Below are positions 24,640 through 35,822 of a DNA stretch of 64,000 nucleotides, piece after piece. The notes beneath the pieces were generated by a model that was not told the DNA's origin, made no database searches, and saw nothing but the letters and a program-made list of their open reading frames with translations. The position numbers and the translations under genes are program-made. Origin of the DNA: Apostichopus japonicus (lineage: Eukaryota > Echinodermata > Holothuroidea > Aspidochirotida > Stichopodidae); assembly GCF_037975245.1 (NCBI RefSeq), contig NC_092566.1, forward strand, positions 10,817,501 through 10,881,500, given 5' to 3'. Each line of letters opens with the position of its first letter. The first letter of the stretch is position 1.

Positions 24640-25930
24640 ATTTGAGCTTCCATTGTCTTTTTAGAATCAAGTTCATGGGAATACTTAATTTTCATAAACT
24701 TACTAATGATTCTTTTGAGATCTGTCTGAATGGCAAATGTAGTGTCTTTTTACAATGCACACACTCCAGTGTTTAATCACTGTCAAGAGACATGAATTCT
24801 CAGTTCTTATACTTCGAACCTAACATGTGTCATGTTCAGAGTAATCACATAGTGATCTTTTGTTACTATCTTTGCCAATTATGATTTTAGTACATTTTAA
24901 ACTAGCAAGATGACTTTCTTGAAAGGTAAAAGATTCCTTCATAGATGAAAACAAAAACCCTCATCTAGCATTCATATTTCTGAAAAATGGATACCACATC
25001 TATTTGTTGGACTTGTTACAAGCTATTCGAATTGAATTAGTGTAATGATGGAAGTTCTAAAAGACCAAGATGGAGTAATATACGCCAATTACTCATTTTA
25101 TATTTTGTATCAAGGAATGGAGTCATACGTGGTGATATCAGTATTTGTTTGTTCAATCTTAGCATTTTAAGTCCTTTAAAGAGTGTACCTAGCATAAAGG
25201 TACATATACATTTCTATGCTTCAATTATGTATCTTTTAAAAACCATATTGGACAGTTTCAACGCAAACCTTCATCGTTAAGTACACCTTATAAAGCATTT
25301 TCACCATTGTTTGATAATTGTTTCTTTGTCTAAGCTTAAGAAACAAAACAATCTCTTTTGTTCGACTACATGTATGTCTTAAGATGACACTTAAGCGTTC
25401 TTTCTCAAGATTTTAAACTTTGTAGATTTACAATGCTAACGTAAACACAGTGTTTTAAGATACAAAATGATTTGGGGTTTCTTATTTACAATACATAAAC
25501 TGATTTTAATCTGCTCCAGTGTTTCCAGCGAAACAAAGTAACTGCCAAGTTAAACACTGCTCACGATACAAAGTACTGACTGGATAAAAGGAAAAAGAAT
25601 GGATAAAAGGAAGAAAAATGGATTTGAGAATGCATTATAACTGTCAGGATCTCCCTCAAAGACTGAGTTCGCGTCATTTTTGTTTTGCTCAATGAAATGT
25701 TCAGTAATTGATACACCTACTAGTATACTAATCTCATTATTCCATTGGCCTATGTAGCGGGAAGGAATTTGAATAATTCAGGATGTTCTTGATTGTTATA
25801 GATTGGTTTCTTGTGGTATCTTAACTATTTAAACTGCATAATTTTTTTTACATGTGGTGGGCACTTTGCAGAAGAAAATTTGTATTGTATTGGCATTTCT
25901 TTACTCTGTGGAATGCTACAAATGTCATGT
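24640..25930. other. Unassigned interior of the long-inverted-repeat transposon
   Basis: AT-rich with no frame of note; presumably the 3' untranslated sequence of the 24421 exon plus spacer. Confidence 0.5.
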
Positions 25931-27032
25931 CACAAGGCACATATAGTCTGCATCGATATACAATTCATTAGGCCCATATAGGGCCGCATTGGGCCACCTA
26001 TACTTTCTATCTGGTGGGACCTATGCAGAAGAAAATTTGTCTTGCATTGGCAGTTCTTTTACTCTGTGGAAAGTACCTTTGCATTTACTATTGGTTTTGT
26101 GTGGTACCAACTATGATTGATCATGGCCCATTTGGGGGCCCTTTTTTAGTGTGTCTGTTAGCCCGTTTGTAGCAGAAAATTTGTCTGGCATGATGATTTC
26201 CATAGTCTGTAAGATCAACCCGAACATTCCAAACCGATTTTGAGTGGTACCTTGCATATTTAATCTGGGTCAATGCTACGCTAATGGGCATTTGGGCCAT
26301 ATTTGGGGGCGTCTGGCGGGCCCTTAGCAGCAGAAAATTTGTCTGGCATGGGCCATTCAGTACTTTGTGGCATTCATGCATTAAGTTGACATTGGTTTCA
26401 AGTGGTACCTCGTTCGTTTGATCAAATGCATTTTTATGGGCCCTTTTGGGGCGTCTGGCGGGCCCTTTGTAGCAGAAAATTTGTCTGGCATGATGATTTC
26501 CATAGTCTGTAAGATCAACCCGAGCATTCCAAACCGGTTTTGAGTGGTACCTTGCATATTTAATCTGGGTCAATGCTACGCTAATGGGCATTTGGGCCAT
26601 ATTTGGGGGCGTCTGGCGGGCCCTTAGCAGCAGAAAATTTGTCTGGCATAGGCCATTCAGTACTTTGTGGCATTCATGCATTAAGTTGACATTGGTTTCA
26701 AGTGGTACCTCGTTCGTTTGATCAGATGCATTTTTTTATGGGCCCTTCTTGGACGTCTGGCGGGCCCTTTGCAGCAGAAAATTTGTCTGGCATGGGCCAT
26801 TCAGTACTATGTGGCATTCATGCATTAAGTTGACATTGGTTTCAAGTGGTACCTCGTTCGTTTGATCAGATGCATTTTTGGGCCCCCTTTAACCGGCCCC
26901 AGGGGCCACATGCAGCAGAGCGACCACGGCAGACATCCACTTTTGGATATACTGGGTTTTTCCACAAATGTTCCAATACTCAGATATTGGTACCTCGTTC
27001 GTTTGATCAAAGTGCACTGGGCTGCCGGTCTA

Positions 27033-27532
27033 TATCTCGTTCCGTTCTTCGAATTAGACGTGAGGCATAAAGTATTTGTAACATCGATTCTGCCCCATAT
27101 AATATATGCTGTGCCTGTTTGGTATCATTTTCTACTTGCCTGTGATAAACAAAGAATTGAGCATTCTTGAAGTATTGTGCTAAGATTTTCAGGTTGGATT
27201 ATGAGAGTATGGTTGATCAGGTCAATGGTGGAGCTAGGCGTGAATTTATCAGACTAAGTAATATTCAAAGAGAAGAAAATCACCCGCTTCATGCAGAACT
27301 GAAATCACTGTGTCGACACACTAGCTATAATCTCAGGAATCGTGCATTGACACCAAAATATAGAGTGCAAGTTTTCAGAAACTCGTTTGTATACAGAGCA
27401 TCTATTTTTATCCAACATGACACTTTAAATGACTTGATTTGATGTTATTTGTATAGTTTCCACAAATTTTACCATTTCTTTCTTATTTTTAATTGACAAT
27501 TTAAATGAAATAAAATTCTTATGAAAATGAAA
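27033..27532 (+). mobile_element. LINE, C-terminal end and 3' tail (right piece)
   Basis: Continues the LINE interrupted at 23383: LVPFFELDVRHKVFVTSILP, IIYAVPVWYHF, then in other frames RRLDY-like and ARREFIRLSNIQ, and HPLHAELKSL, with a stop at 27440-27442. The 3' UTR ends near 27532 in ATGAAATAAAATTCTTATGAAAATGAAAAT. Its A-rich GAAAATGAAAAT end matches the 3' tail of the truncated LINE at 5.1-5.9 kb, so the two belong to related families. Confidence 0.8.
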
Positions 27533-27687
27533 ATATAACAAATCAAAGACATTTCTGTGTTAAAATTAATGATTAATTTTATAGTTTTTTTTTTTTAATG
27601 AATTTTTGTGTTCTATTACATATACGTTTGATATTTATCCATCATGGATGACTATAAGATAAGTTATCTTTCTTTCCTATTCTTCAG

Positions 27688-30097
27688 ATACCAATATCTC
27701 ATCTACGCCTAGTTTGGTCCTTCAGTGGATTTGACGGTAAAGATATCAGACTTGAGTCCGGTCTTTGTTTATCTATACTATCATCAGTAGAGGAGATAAC
27801 CATCATTGAAGGAATAAAGAAACAAGAATTTAGCGAGGAGGAAGTGATTGGATTAATAAACTATGGAATAAAGTCACCAAGATTCAAGGAACTATGGTTA
27901 GGGGAAAACATCGTGACAGGCCTTGACTGATAATATGTGGGTAAGTGGGGGAGGAGGGGTAGTCAGATGGTGAGCGTAAGGGGTTTATAGGAGGGGATAA
28001 GGTAATTTACAAGTCTTGCCTTGAGACGTGCGGTTTTTAAGATGTTGCAATATTTGAAAGGATTTGTAAACTGGGAAATATGTTAACGTTTTATTTCATT
28101 ACTGATTGTTCAGTTTACAACACCCCGTAAGGCTTTTCCACACGTTACGACGCAACAAGGTGAGTTGGGATGTGTGTGTGGAGGGGGGGGGGGTGCTTTT
28201 TCGTATAATAGGAACAAAAAATAACCTAAGAACTTTAGTAAGCGAACTAAAACTACAAGAAACAAAATCAAATTTACTTAAAAGCTGAAACGAAATATAC
28301 TAGGTAGAATTTCAAGTGCATGGAAACGAAAACTTCTATAGTTTATTTTCAAATAATATTATTTGTTATAAAATTAAGTATATTTGCAAGAGTTATGCAA
28401 CTTTAATAAATAAATATAAATAATTAAAAATAACAAATCAATAATGTTAATGGGAGGGCACATTCATTGACCTCCATGTTATTTATTACCGTGACGTCAT
28501 CAGATATTCATTTAGTCAACAAATATTAAATTTTTGCTTTCCCTGCTTTCATTCCCTTTGAAGGTTTTCTAACTGTAAACTGCTGTCATACCAAGCCAGA
28601 CATCATTCCAGAAGAATCAAGATCAAGGAATATTAAAGGTATGATATTATATTGATCAATAATTGTTGATCATTTAGATTGCTTTTATTGTAACGTTTCA
28701 CACATTTATGACGAGAGAGGGAAGTGTGGTGGATGGGGAAGGGGGTGTGGAGTAGGGAACTAGTATTATGAGATATTTGTTGGCAAGAATGATCCTACAA
28801 TGGTGATGTAGAGGTAGTGTTTGCATACAACAAACAGACTGGTCCTGTGTGTTGGGTAGGGTGGATTGAGGGGGGGGGGGCGGGGGGCGGTGGACTTCCT
28901 AACAGTTTGTCCTCCTATGGTGTTCCTTGAGCTGACTTAAGCCAGCGTTCTATATATTTAAATGAAATCAAAGATATCTTGGGTTTTGATTTTTGAGTTA
29001 CTCAATATATTATTGTTAGCCTGTAAAATATGGACTATGAAGTAAATATTAGGTAACAAGGAGAAAATAGGGTTTTATCGAAAACTCAAACACAGGGCAC
29101 AAGGAATTAATTGTTTTGGGGAAAGGTCAGTATATAATAGAATCATAACGATTGTAATACTTGAGATACAGTACTACTAACGATTCATTAGATGGAATAA
29201 GAGAGAGGTAGTTAACGAATACAATAAAGTAATTCCAGCTAGATGCATCCAAAGAATGGGCAAGTGGATGTAGTAAACAGATATAACTACTCATTCCGTC
29301 AGCCTGGATTAAGTAAATTGATTCTAGTAAATGTAAGTTACAAGCCGTCAAATGGGTGTAGTATAAAATGTAGTAGCAGTCACCATGGTAAAGTGATGAA
29401 GTATTAGTATGTTAATATTACCTACCTAACAGTGATATGTTTAAAGTCATGTAGAGCAAAAAATATATATAAATAAACAATCATTTAAATATTGGTTTAA
29501 ATGGCGAAGTGAACACAAAATTCTCATCATCCAATGAGTATAGGGTAAAGTTATAGTAATCAATCATATATCTCCAACAATCTAATCAAGCATTCGGTAA
29601 CTAAAGGTACATTAAAAACAAACACATTTATTTATACTTATTTAATGAGCGACTGAGAGTAATTAGCAAACAAGTATAATTAGTCATCCAGCAGAAATGT
29701 CATATAATTGTATTCCATACTAAATAAACTATTTATTATTAGTGGGTAAGCATTTAATATTAAGAGGAGTGAAAACAGTACATATTGGTAACATTAGTCC
29801 TTTTAATTATAATTTCCACTCTTATACATCCATATATTTTAAGAAGATGATAACCCCCCCCCCCCAAAAAAAAAAAACATTAATGTACATGACTAAGCCT
29901 ACGCATTCTGTTTGTATGATTTCCCCCTTCTTTGTACTGTAGAAGGTTGGATCCTGGTAGATGAGTTCAGCAAGCACTTCTTTCTGAAGACAACCTGTTA
30001 CGATCCTCCTGGTTCTGGAAATGTTCGCAGAAAATACTCAGAACTGAACACCAAGGAAGATGGTGACGTCACAGAACTGTTAACAGCGGTGACATAA
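27688..30097 (+). CDS. Three exons of a probable leucine-rich-repeat protein, 3' end of gene
   Basis: Exon A (27688-27940, acceptor TTCTTCAG, donor GG|GTAAGT) reads IPISHLRLVWSFSGFDGKD, LESGLCLSILSSVEEITI and SPRFKELWLGENI. The regular L-x-x-L spacing suggests leucine-rich repeats of the ribonuclease-inhibitor/NLR kind. Exon B (28564-28638) reads FLTVNCCHTKPDIIPEE. Exon C (29943-30097) begins EGWILVDEFSKHFFLK and ends in TAA. Phases agree at A-B (1) and B-C (1). However, exon A has TGA TAA in frame at 27928-27933, just before its donor, so either exon A ends the protein in one isoform or a recent mutation has broken the gene. Introns hold poly-G runs. Echinoderm genomes carry very large NLR families, but no NACHT domain is visible here. 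Confidence 0.5.
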
Positions 30098-31555
30098 TAC
30101 AGGAAGTGAAGCATCTACACATCCACCATAATGTCATCAGTAACTGATGAAGACTAAGGGTCTCCTATCCCTTCTCTCGAATCTAACCTACCTTACACTC
30201 CTCCCTACTTAACCCCCTTTCTACCTCTTGCCTCTAACCTAGCCCCCCCCCTTCCCCCATCCTACATCTAGTCTCGAACTAGCCCCGCTATCTTCTTTTC
30301 GTTTACCTTTAGTTGCGCTAGAGTTATTATACACCACTCAGTTCATCGAAAACTGCTTGCCCGAGTTATACACAAAACGAATTGGGAGTGTGCTCGGAAA
30401 TTCCACAGGGAATTCGAGTCGATATATAGTTGTGACGTTTGTCACAACATTGGCCATCGTCCTCGTTAATTCTTTCACTTTCCTTACATCACCATCACTG
30501 TTTTCATACACTACATGTGTCGGTATTCGTTTACATTTCTTGCTTAGGGGATTGCTATATATGTATTTTAGTTTAAAATCACCCATACTTGTTTGTAACT
30601 AACTCAATTTTATGCTGAGATTTTCAAATTTATATATTCTGTTAAGCAATTCTTTTCTTCTACCACTGCATGGATATTTCTTCTGCCAGTTATAAATAAT
30701 GAGCTATTAATGTCAGAATGACGTGCTTATACCCGCATCACATTTGATTGACATTTGAATGACACTCAACACTATTTGAAACGAAAAATTGTAATGCGTT
30801 GTAATATATTATTTTTGGCCATCAAAATGTGCTTTCCTGTATTGAGTTTTGTGTTGTATCTGAGGAACTGACATATTGTGCTGTGTGTTAGAATACGTAG
30901 CACCACCACTTTAAATGGAACAACACTGTAAATCCCTTTTCATTGAGTCTTTTAACGCGAGCACGTTCTTACTGTTAAATGCCTTTCTCCCTTCTATTTG
31001 CATGTGAATAATAATAATAATACATCTACATATTTCACCAAAACGTATAATCTCCCTCTAAATCGGAACAAACATCATCTTACTCTAAAAAAAAAAATCG
31101 TTTATTCATGCCATAAAATGATGTAATATTCCAGATCATTCAGATGGAAAAAGTTTACTTACAGAAATCAATTTTGATGAATTCTCTTCTATTTATTGCT
31201 TTGTCATTTACGAATGATTTCTCAATGTACTTGTTTATACAGAATTCCCACTTTGGAAATGTCATGACAAGCTTAAATATAAATCTTACAACAAAACATG
31301 TTTATGCGTTATCATGCAATTAAAAATATGAATTCATAACAAAGAAAAAAGTTGGAGAAGAAAAAGAAGTACGCAGCATGGTAATTATGCAGGAAGTAGT
31401 TAAGTTTAAAATACTCGACTCTGCCATTTGGTAACCAAGGAGCTACAGTGTACTTCCACTTGGTAACTAAGGAGCTACAGTGAACTGTGTTCTGTGTACT
31501 GTGACATGAAAAACGAAACAACGAACCGAACTATACTGAGCCGCTATCAACCACA
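30098..31555. other. 3' flank, no further gene supported
   Basis: Follows the stop of the LRR-like gene. Overlapping frames on both strands at 30338-30602 (about 82 codons each) have no motif or splice support. One reads a hydrophobic stretch preceded by NST and NSS glycosylation-like sites on the plus strand. I do not call either. Confidence 0.4.
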
Positions 31556-31810
31556 GTCCCCTTGCATAGAGAATGACTGTGTGATCATCGTCAGGTGTGT
31601 ATCACGATTCCCCTAGAAGGAGAACATATAATGCTACACATAATCTTAGCCAACAAGCCGAGATACATTTTAAGAAAAGTCTCCCAGGAAAGAACCTGGG
31701 CACGAAAACCAAACTGCCGAACGGCTAATCCGCTCTCAACCCCAGTCCCCTTGCATCGGGACTGTGACTGTGATCATCGTCGGGTGTGTATCACCATTCC
31801 CATCGAAAGG

Positions 31811-31849
31811 GAACATATACTACACATGATCTTAGCCAAAAGGCCGAGA
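31811..31849 (-). pseudogene. U2 snRNA 5'-end-like segment
   Basis: Read on the minus strand, the segment contains TCTCGGCCTTTTGGCTAAGA followed by TCATGTGTAGTATATGTTC. From memory this matches metazoan U2 snRNA from stem-loop I through the branch-point recognition sequence (GUGUAGUA) and on to CUGUUC, with about two mismatches in some 39 bases. The rest of U2 (stem-loops IIb to IV, Sm site) is replaced by other hairpins, so this is a U2-derived piece, not a functional U2 gene. Neighbouring copies lie at 31622-31664 and 31997-32034. Confidence 0.8.
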
Positions 31850-31996
31850 TACTTTTTAAGAAAAGTCACCCAGGGAAGAACCTGGGCACGAAAACCAAAC
31901 AACCTAACGACTGATCCGCTCTCAACCACAGTCCCCTTGCATCGGGACTGTGACTGTGTGATCATCGTCGGGTGTGTATAACGATTCCCCTTGAAG

Positions 31997-32034
31997 GAAC
32001 ATATACTACACATGATCTTAGCCAAAAGGCCGAA
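31997..32034 (-). pseudogene. U2 snRNA 5'-end-like segment, next unit
   Basis: Carries the same antisense U2 block as 31811-31849, with TTTTCGGCC at its 5' end instead of TCTCGGCC. Together with the weaker copy at 31622-31664 it shows that the U2-like block was amplified as part of the repeat unit. Confidence 0.75.
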
Positions 32035-32519
32035 AAGCCATTATGCTACACATGCTGTCTGAGAAAAGTCAACCAGTACTTTGATCCAGCCTCTATTGTC
32101 ACGTAACAACTTACAGAAATTTGTAGCACAAAAAGAGCTTACTAAGTAAAACATTCATCAAGTTATTTATTTTCTTATATTTGCCAAGGTTTATGCATGC
32201 ACTAAATTCATGATAACTGTAAGAATTCTAAAATAACATGCATTCACAAATCACCAATTATTCGGCAAAAGATGTGTTGAGCTCATTAAAACAACGAATG
32301 CTGTTTCATGATTGGTTCTTTCTAAGTTAACGTCATATCACAATACATACAAAGTTCAGCGCATCCTCGAAGCGGGAAATAACAGCATTTATTTGTCAAG
32401 TGATATCATGAAGCACAAAAAAATAACTTACTACTATAAACTGTGAGAAAAAAGTAAAACTCAACTAATGCGAGGCTACACATTATACGTTTAGGGCAAA
32501 TTAGGCAGATTCCCGTAGA

Positions 32520-33375
32520 AACATTCTACACATGATCTGAGCCAAAATGCCCAGAAGCGCTTGCTTTCTATCTGAAGAAAAGTCACCCAGGAAAGAACCT
32601 GGGCAACGAACCGACTGATCCGCTCCCAACCCCAGTCTCCTTGTATCAAGACTGTGACTATGTGATCATCGTCAGGTGTGTATCACGAATCCCCTAGAAG
32701 GGGAAGATAATGCTACAAATAAGCTACTTGTTAAGAAAAGTCACCCTGGAAAGAACCTGGGCAACGAACCGACTGATCCGCTTTCAACCCCAGTCTCCTT
32801 GTATCAAGACTGTGACTATATGTGATCATCGTCAGGTGTGTATCACGAATCCCCTGATAATGCTACAAATAAGCTACTTGTTAAGAAAAGTCACCCTGGA
32901 AAGAACCTGGGCACCAAACAACGAACACATTGATCCGCTCTCAACCCCAGTTCTCTTGCATCAAGACTGTCACCATGTGATCATCGTCAGGTGTGTATCA
33001 CGATTCCCCTAGAAGGGGAACATAATGCTACAAATAAGCTACTTGTTAAGAAAAGTCACCCTGGGAAGAACCTGTGCACCAAACAACGAACCTACTGATC
33101 CGCTCTCAACCCCAGTCCCCTTGCATCAAGACTGTCACCGTGTGATCATCGTCATGTGTGTATCACGATTCCCCTAGAAGGGGAACATAATGCTACAAAT
33201 AAGCTACTTGTTAAGAAAAGTCACCATGGGAAGAACCCGTGCACCAAACAACGAATACACTGATCCGCTCTCAACCCCAGTGCTCTTGCATTAGGACTAT
33301 GACTGTCATCATCGTCAGGTGTGTATCATGAGTCATCTACTTATGATCTTAGAAGAAAGGCCGAGAAGCGATTGT
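32520..33375 (-). repeat. Tandem hairpin array, cluster 2 (copy A)
   Basis: About five units of 155-165 bp with GTGATCATCGTC at 32662, 32822, 32977, 33142 and a diverged form near 33308. The hairpins seen in cluster 1 persist with changed bases: the stem CAGTCC/GGACTG becomes CAGTCT/AGACTG (32633 on), and ATTCCC/GGGAAC becomes ATTCCCCT/AGGGGAAC. The two outer edges carry U2-like ends: TGATCTGAGCCAAAATGCCC at about 32526, and at 33338-33372 a sequence whose reverse complement starts AATCGCTTCTCGGCCTT, close to the exact 5' end of U2. Confidence 0.75.
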
Positions 33376-34876
33376 TCATCCCAATCTTGTAACACATGTC
33401 ACATATTGTGAAACACAAAAATAACTTAAAATAAGGAAAAGGGTGAGCACAGGGTATATTCAACAAATGCGGGAAGTTCACTTGGCACATTTTGCTGGAA
33501 TGTTACAATTCAAAACACGTCCAAGTTAAAATTAGACAGTCTGCAGGCGTCGAGTTACTTTAGCTCTCCCAAAACGCATCTCAGTAACGTGATTGGTTGA
33601 TTCCTGTATACCTAATATATCACTTAATGAATGTAGTGTACGCATGTTCTATGAAAATATGAAATATATGAAGCAACAGAATCGTCTTTCCCTGTAAATA
33701 AAAATTACTACAAGCATTTCTCGTTGAGTTATTCAGCTATCGACATAATATGAATGTATACGTAATCGGAAAACAAGTTTAATGCTTCACAGTTATCCGG
33801 TATTAGACAAGTTTAGCTCTGTTTAATTGAAGTCCAATGTCCAATAATCGCTTCCTTTCGATTTATGTCATATGACAATACATACTGTATTCGGTCGTCC
33901 ATTTCAACCATATAATAAACAGTCTATAATGTCACGTGACGTCCTTTACACGTTACGATGCACAAAAGATCATTTTATTGGATCAAATAGAAACACTGTA
34001 ATTTCAACTTATGCAAGGGTTCACGCAATGCAGGTTTGGCAAATGATTCAACAAGTCTGAGTCACTCGAAGCAGCATAATCGTCGTTACCAATAGAATTA
34101 CCCAAATATTACACGTCTCTCTTTTTGGTAAACTATTACCTCCCACCCCAAATCTCTCCAAAACAGGAATTATTTACTTTGAATAAAATCCACATTTTGG
34201 TAGCAGTTTTGCTCGAATTAGGAATGAGGCTAATTGATAGCGTCAAATGTTTATGGTCAAGAAAAAAGTTTTGTTACCAATACTACGTTAAAGGTGTCGG
34301 TACTTGTCTCTCTTCTGCTACTATTCCGATCAACAAATTCCCACATAACTCGAATTATTTATATTTGAAAAAAATCAACAGCTGCTTGCGTGATAAGTTG
34401 TCCATTTGCTCGTGTGGAGCTGTTGTGGTACAGCATTGGTGTGTTATAGTGTTCTTTGCTGCTATTGTCTGCTGTAACGGCTGCTAGCTTTCGAGAGTTG
34501 GTGTGACAGTGTAGAATCTCCCCACCCAAACGTTAATCTTTTTCTAACAAACTGAAACAATAGGGAAGAGCCGAGAAACGGAATTGCTCAATACATTGTT
34601 CATGAGAGGAATCAGTCACCAATTTAACCCTCAACAAAATGGTTCTCCTGAATTACCACATTGTACCCTTGCTTTGAATCATGGATGTGTTATACCAGCT
34701 AGGGAGTCGCTCTATAGCAACTACCTGGTGATATACCGTACATAGAAATTGTTGGAATAGATAGTATTCAAGAAGTCGGATGAACTTCTCGCGATGTCAA
34801 GTATTTTACTTTGTCAAACAATCCAACCCCACCACACATTCTGCCAGATCTTTGTGATTGACTAGAGTATAATCAT
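33376..34876. other. No gene supported
   Basis: Duplicated sequence, also present at 43326-45000. A 120-codon plus frame at 34125-34487 is only partly conserved in the second copy (44238-44492) and shows no motif, so it is not called. Confidence 0.45.
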
Positions 34877-35262
34877 TCAATTGGATGAGAGAGTTAAGTT
34901 TATGGCCAAACCAGGTTTCACTAAAGCCAAGAACAGAGACACGACATCGCTAAGCACGGCAGAAATATCGGAATCCATCTTATTACGACAAGCTTCTGAT
35001 TGGCCACATCCCCATTGAAGCAATGAAAATAGTTCATTTAAAGATTCTTCGCATGGAATATAATCTCGTCTTCCATCTTCTCCTATCCTTTGAGCGAATA
35101 ACTTCATGTCAACTTCGTACATTCTTCCCATAATATTTTGGCCATCTGGTAGTGTGTTTTTCTGATGGTTTTAAGCACTTAGCTGCCTTTGTTTGTCGTT
35201 CGTGCATTTTATTTGCTTGGTAATGATAGTTTAAAGCCTATGAAATCCTGTTTTTTACAAGA
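34877..35262 (-). pseudogene. Relic paralog of the TPR-J gene, copy A
   Basis: On the minus strand, ALNYHYQANKMHERQTKAAK is followed, after a frameshift near 35160, by YEVDMKLFAQR, ESLNELFSLLQWGCG and MDSDISAVLSDVVS. This lines up with exon 1 of the plus-strand gene (ALKYYYKAK, LEVEVKFYSKESLSNLFLAL, MESDIGQIFTDIV). It is diverged, carries a TAG just upstream of ALNY as well as the frameshift, and stops before the rest of exon 1. It is oriented head to head with the intact gene, about 0.56 kb from its ATG. Confidence 0.7.
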
Positions 35263-35822
35263 AAGGGTGTCAAGCATTCGACATTGTTTGCTATCCGTAG
35301 GCGTTTTTACTCTATATTCTGTACCCGAGGTGAGTCCCGGTTTAGAGTGCGTAGTATCCAGAATGTTAGCAGCCAGTAATGCAAATATATGTTCTGGAAA
35401 TTCCAACAACAATCACAGAAATATGAACAGCAGTCAATGGGATTGAAGGTCGAACCTACTGCAAACAATTGAACTTGATCAAGTGTAATTGAAAGGTTTA
35501 ATTCAATCAATTTCGCAACAAGGAAATTTCCGATGGCGTAATGAGCGTTCCCAACGTAGGACTACACTACAACACTTCAATTTATAAGACTTTATTTCAA
35601 TCTCTTGTATTAAAGTATGCAATTTGACAATAAATGTGGGTAGACTTTAGAACATATCTGAGGTAAATGTACACAAAACAAGCTTGCATATATTAGACAT
35701 TACTGTGAAAATATCGAAGTAGTGACTAACTCTATTCGTATGTATATTTGTGTGTGTGCTCGCAGCACTATATTTCATATCCGTCACAGAGTACGTGAAA
35801 ACAACTTATACTTATACCCAAT

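Larger units (their letters stand above)
23384..27032. mobile_element. Long-inverted-repeat (foldback-like) DNA transposon inserted in a LINE
   Basis: The ends are TAGACCGGCAGCCCAGTGCA and its exact reverse complement, flanked by TAT duplications at 23381-23383 and 27033-27035. The inverted repeats are long: about 0.83 kb on the left (to about 24215) and 1.1 kb on the right (from about 25930). They are built from tandem subunits of about 300 bp, each with two related halves sharing GCCAGACAAATTTTCTGCT and GGGCCCGCCAGACGCCCC. The right arm has one extra half-unit. The frames beginning MHECHKVLNGL are these repeats, not genes. Deleting the element and one TAT restores the LINE frame (TLTY|LVPFF). 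The central 1.7 kb contains one likely exon (24421-24639) and no recognisable transposase. The 3-bp TAT duplication does not settle the superfamily. Confidence 0.88.
31560..32060 (-). repeat. Tandem hairpin array with U2-like segments, cluster 1
   Basis: Three units of about 190 bp. In plus-strand order each unit has CAGTCCC...GGGACTG (for example 31743-31764, 7-bp stem), GTGATCATCGTC, GGTGTGTATCACC, ATTCCC...GGGAAC, a stretch matching the 5' end of U2 snRNA in antisense, and CCCAGGGAAGAACCTGGG (31869-31886, 6-bp stem, 6-base loop). The units are shown as minus strand because U2 is read on that strand. No Sm site was found. Confidence 0.8.

Noticed and set aside
23591-26681. Frames starting MHECHKVLNGL on both strands
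   Set aside because: They are the tandem subunits of the transposon's inverted repeats, open by chance in more than one frame.
31770-31890. Similarity of the GTGATCAT and CCCTGGGAAGAACC words to U1, and of CGATCTGAAGA to U5
   Set aside because: Matches are short, in the wrong order or spacing, and fit the repeat's own hairpins; only the U2 match is long enough.
31595-33012. Open frames of about 100-130 codons through the hairpin array
   Set aside because: The unit repeats in several frames with stem-loop structure and no codon-like divergence; treated as noncoding.
34125-34487. 120-codon frame in duplicated spacer
   Set aside because: Not preserved full length in copy B (44238-44492) and without recognisable motif or splice sites.
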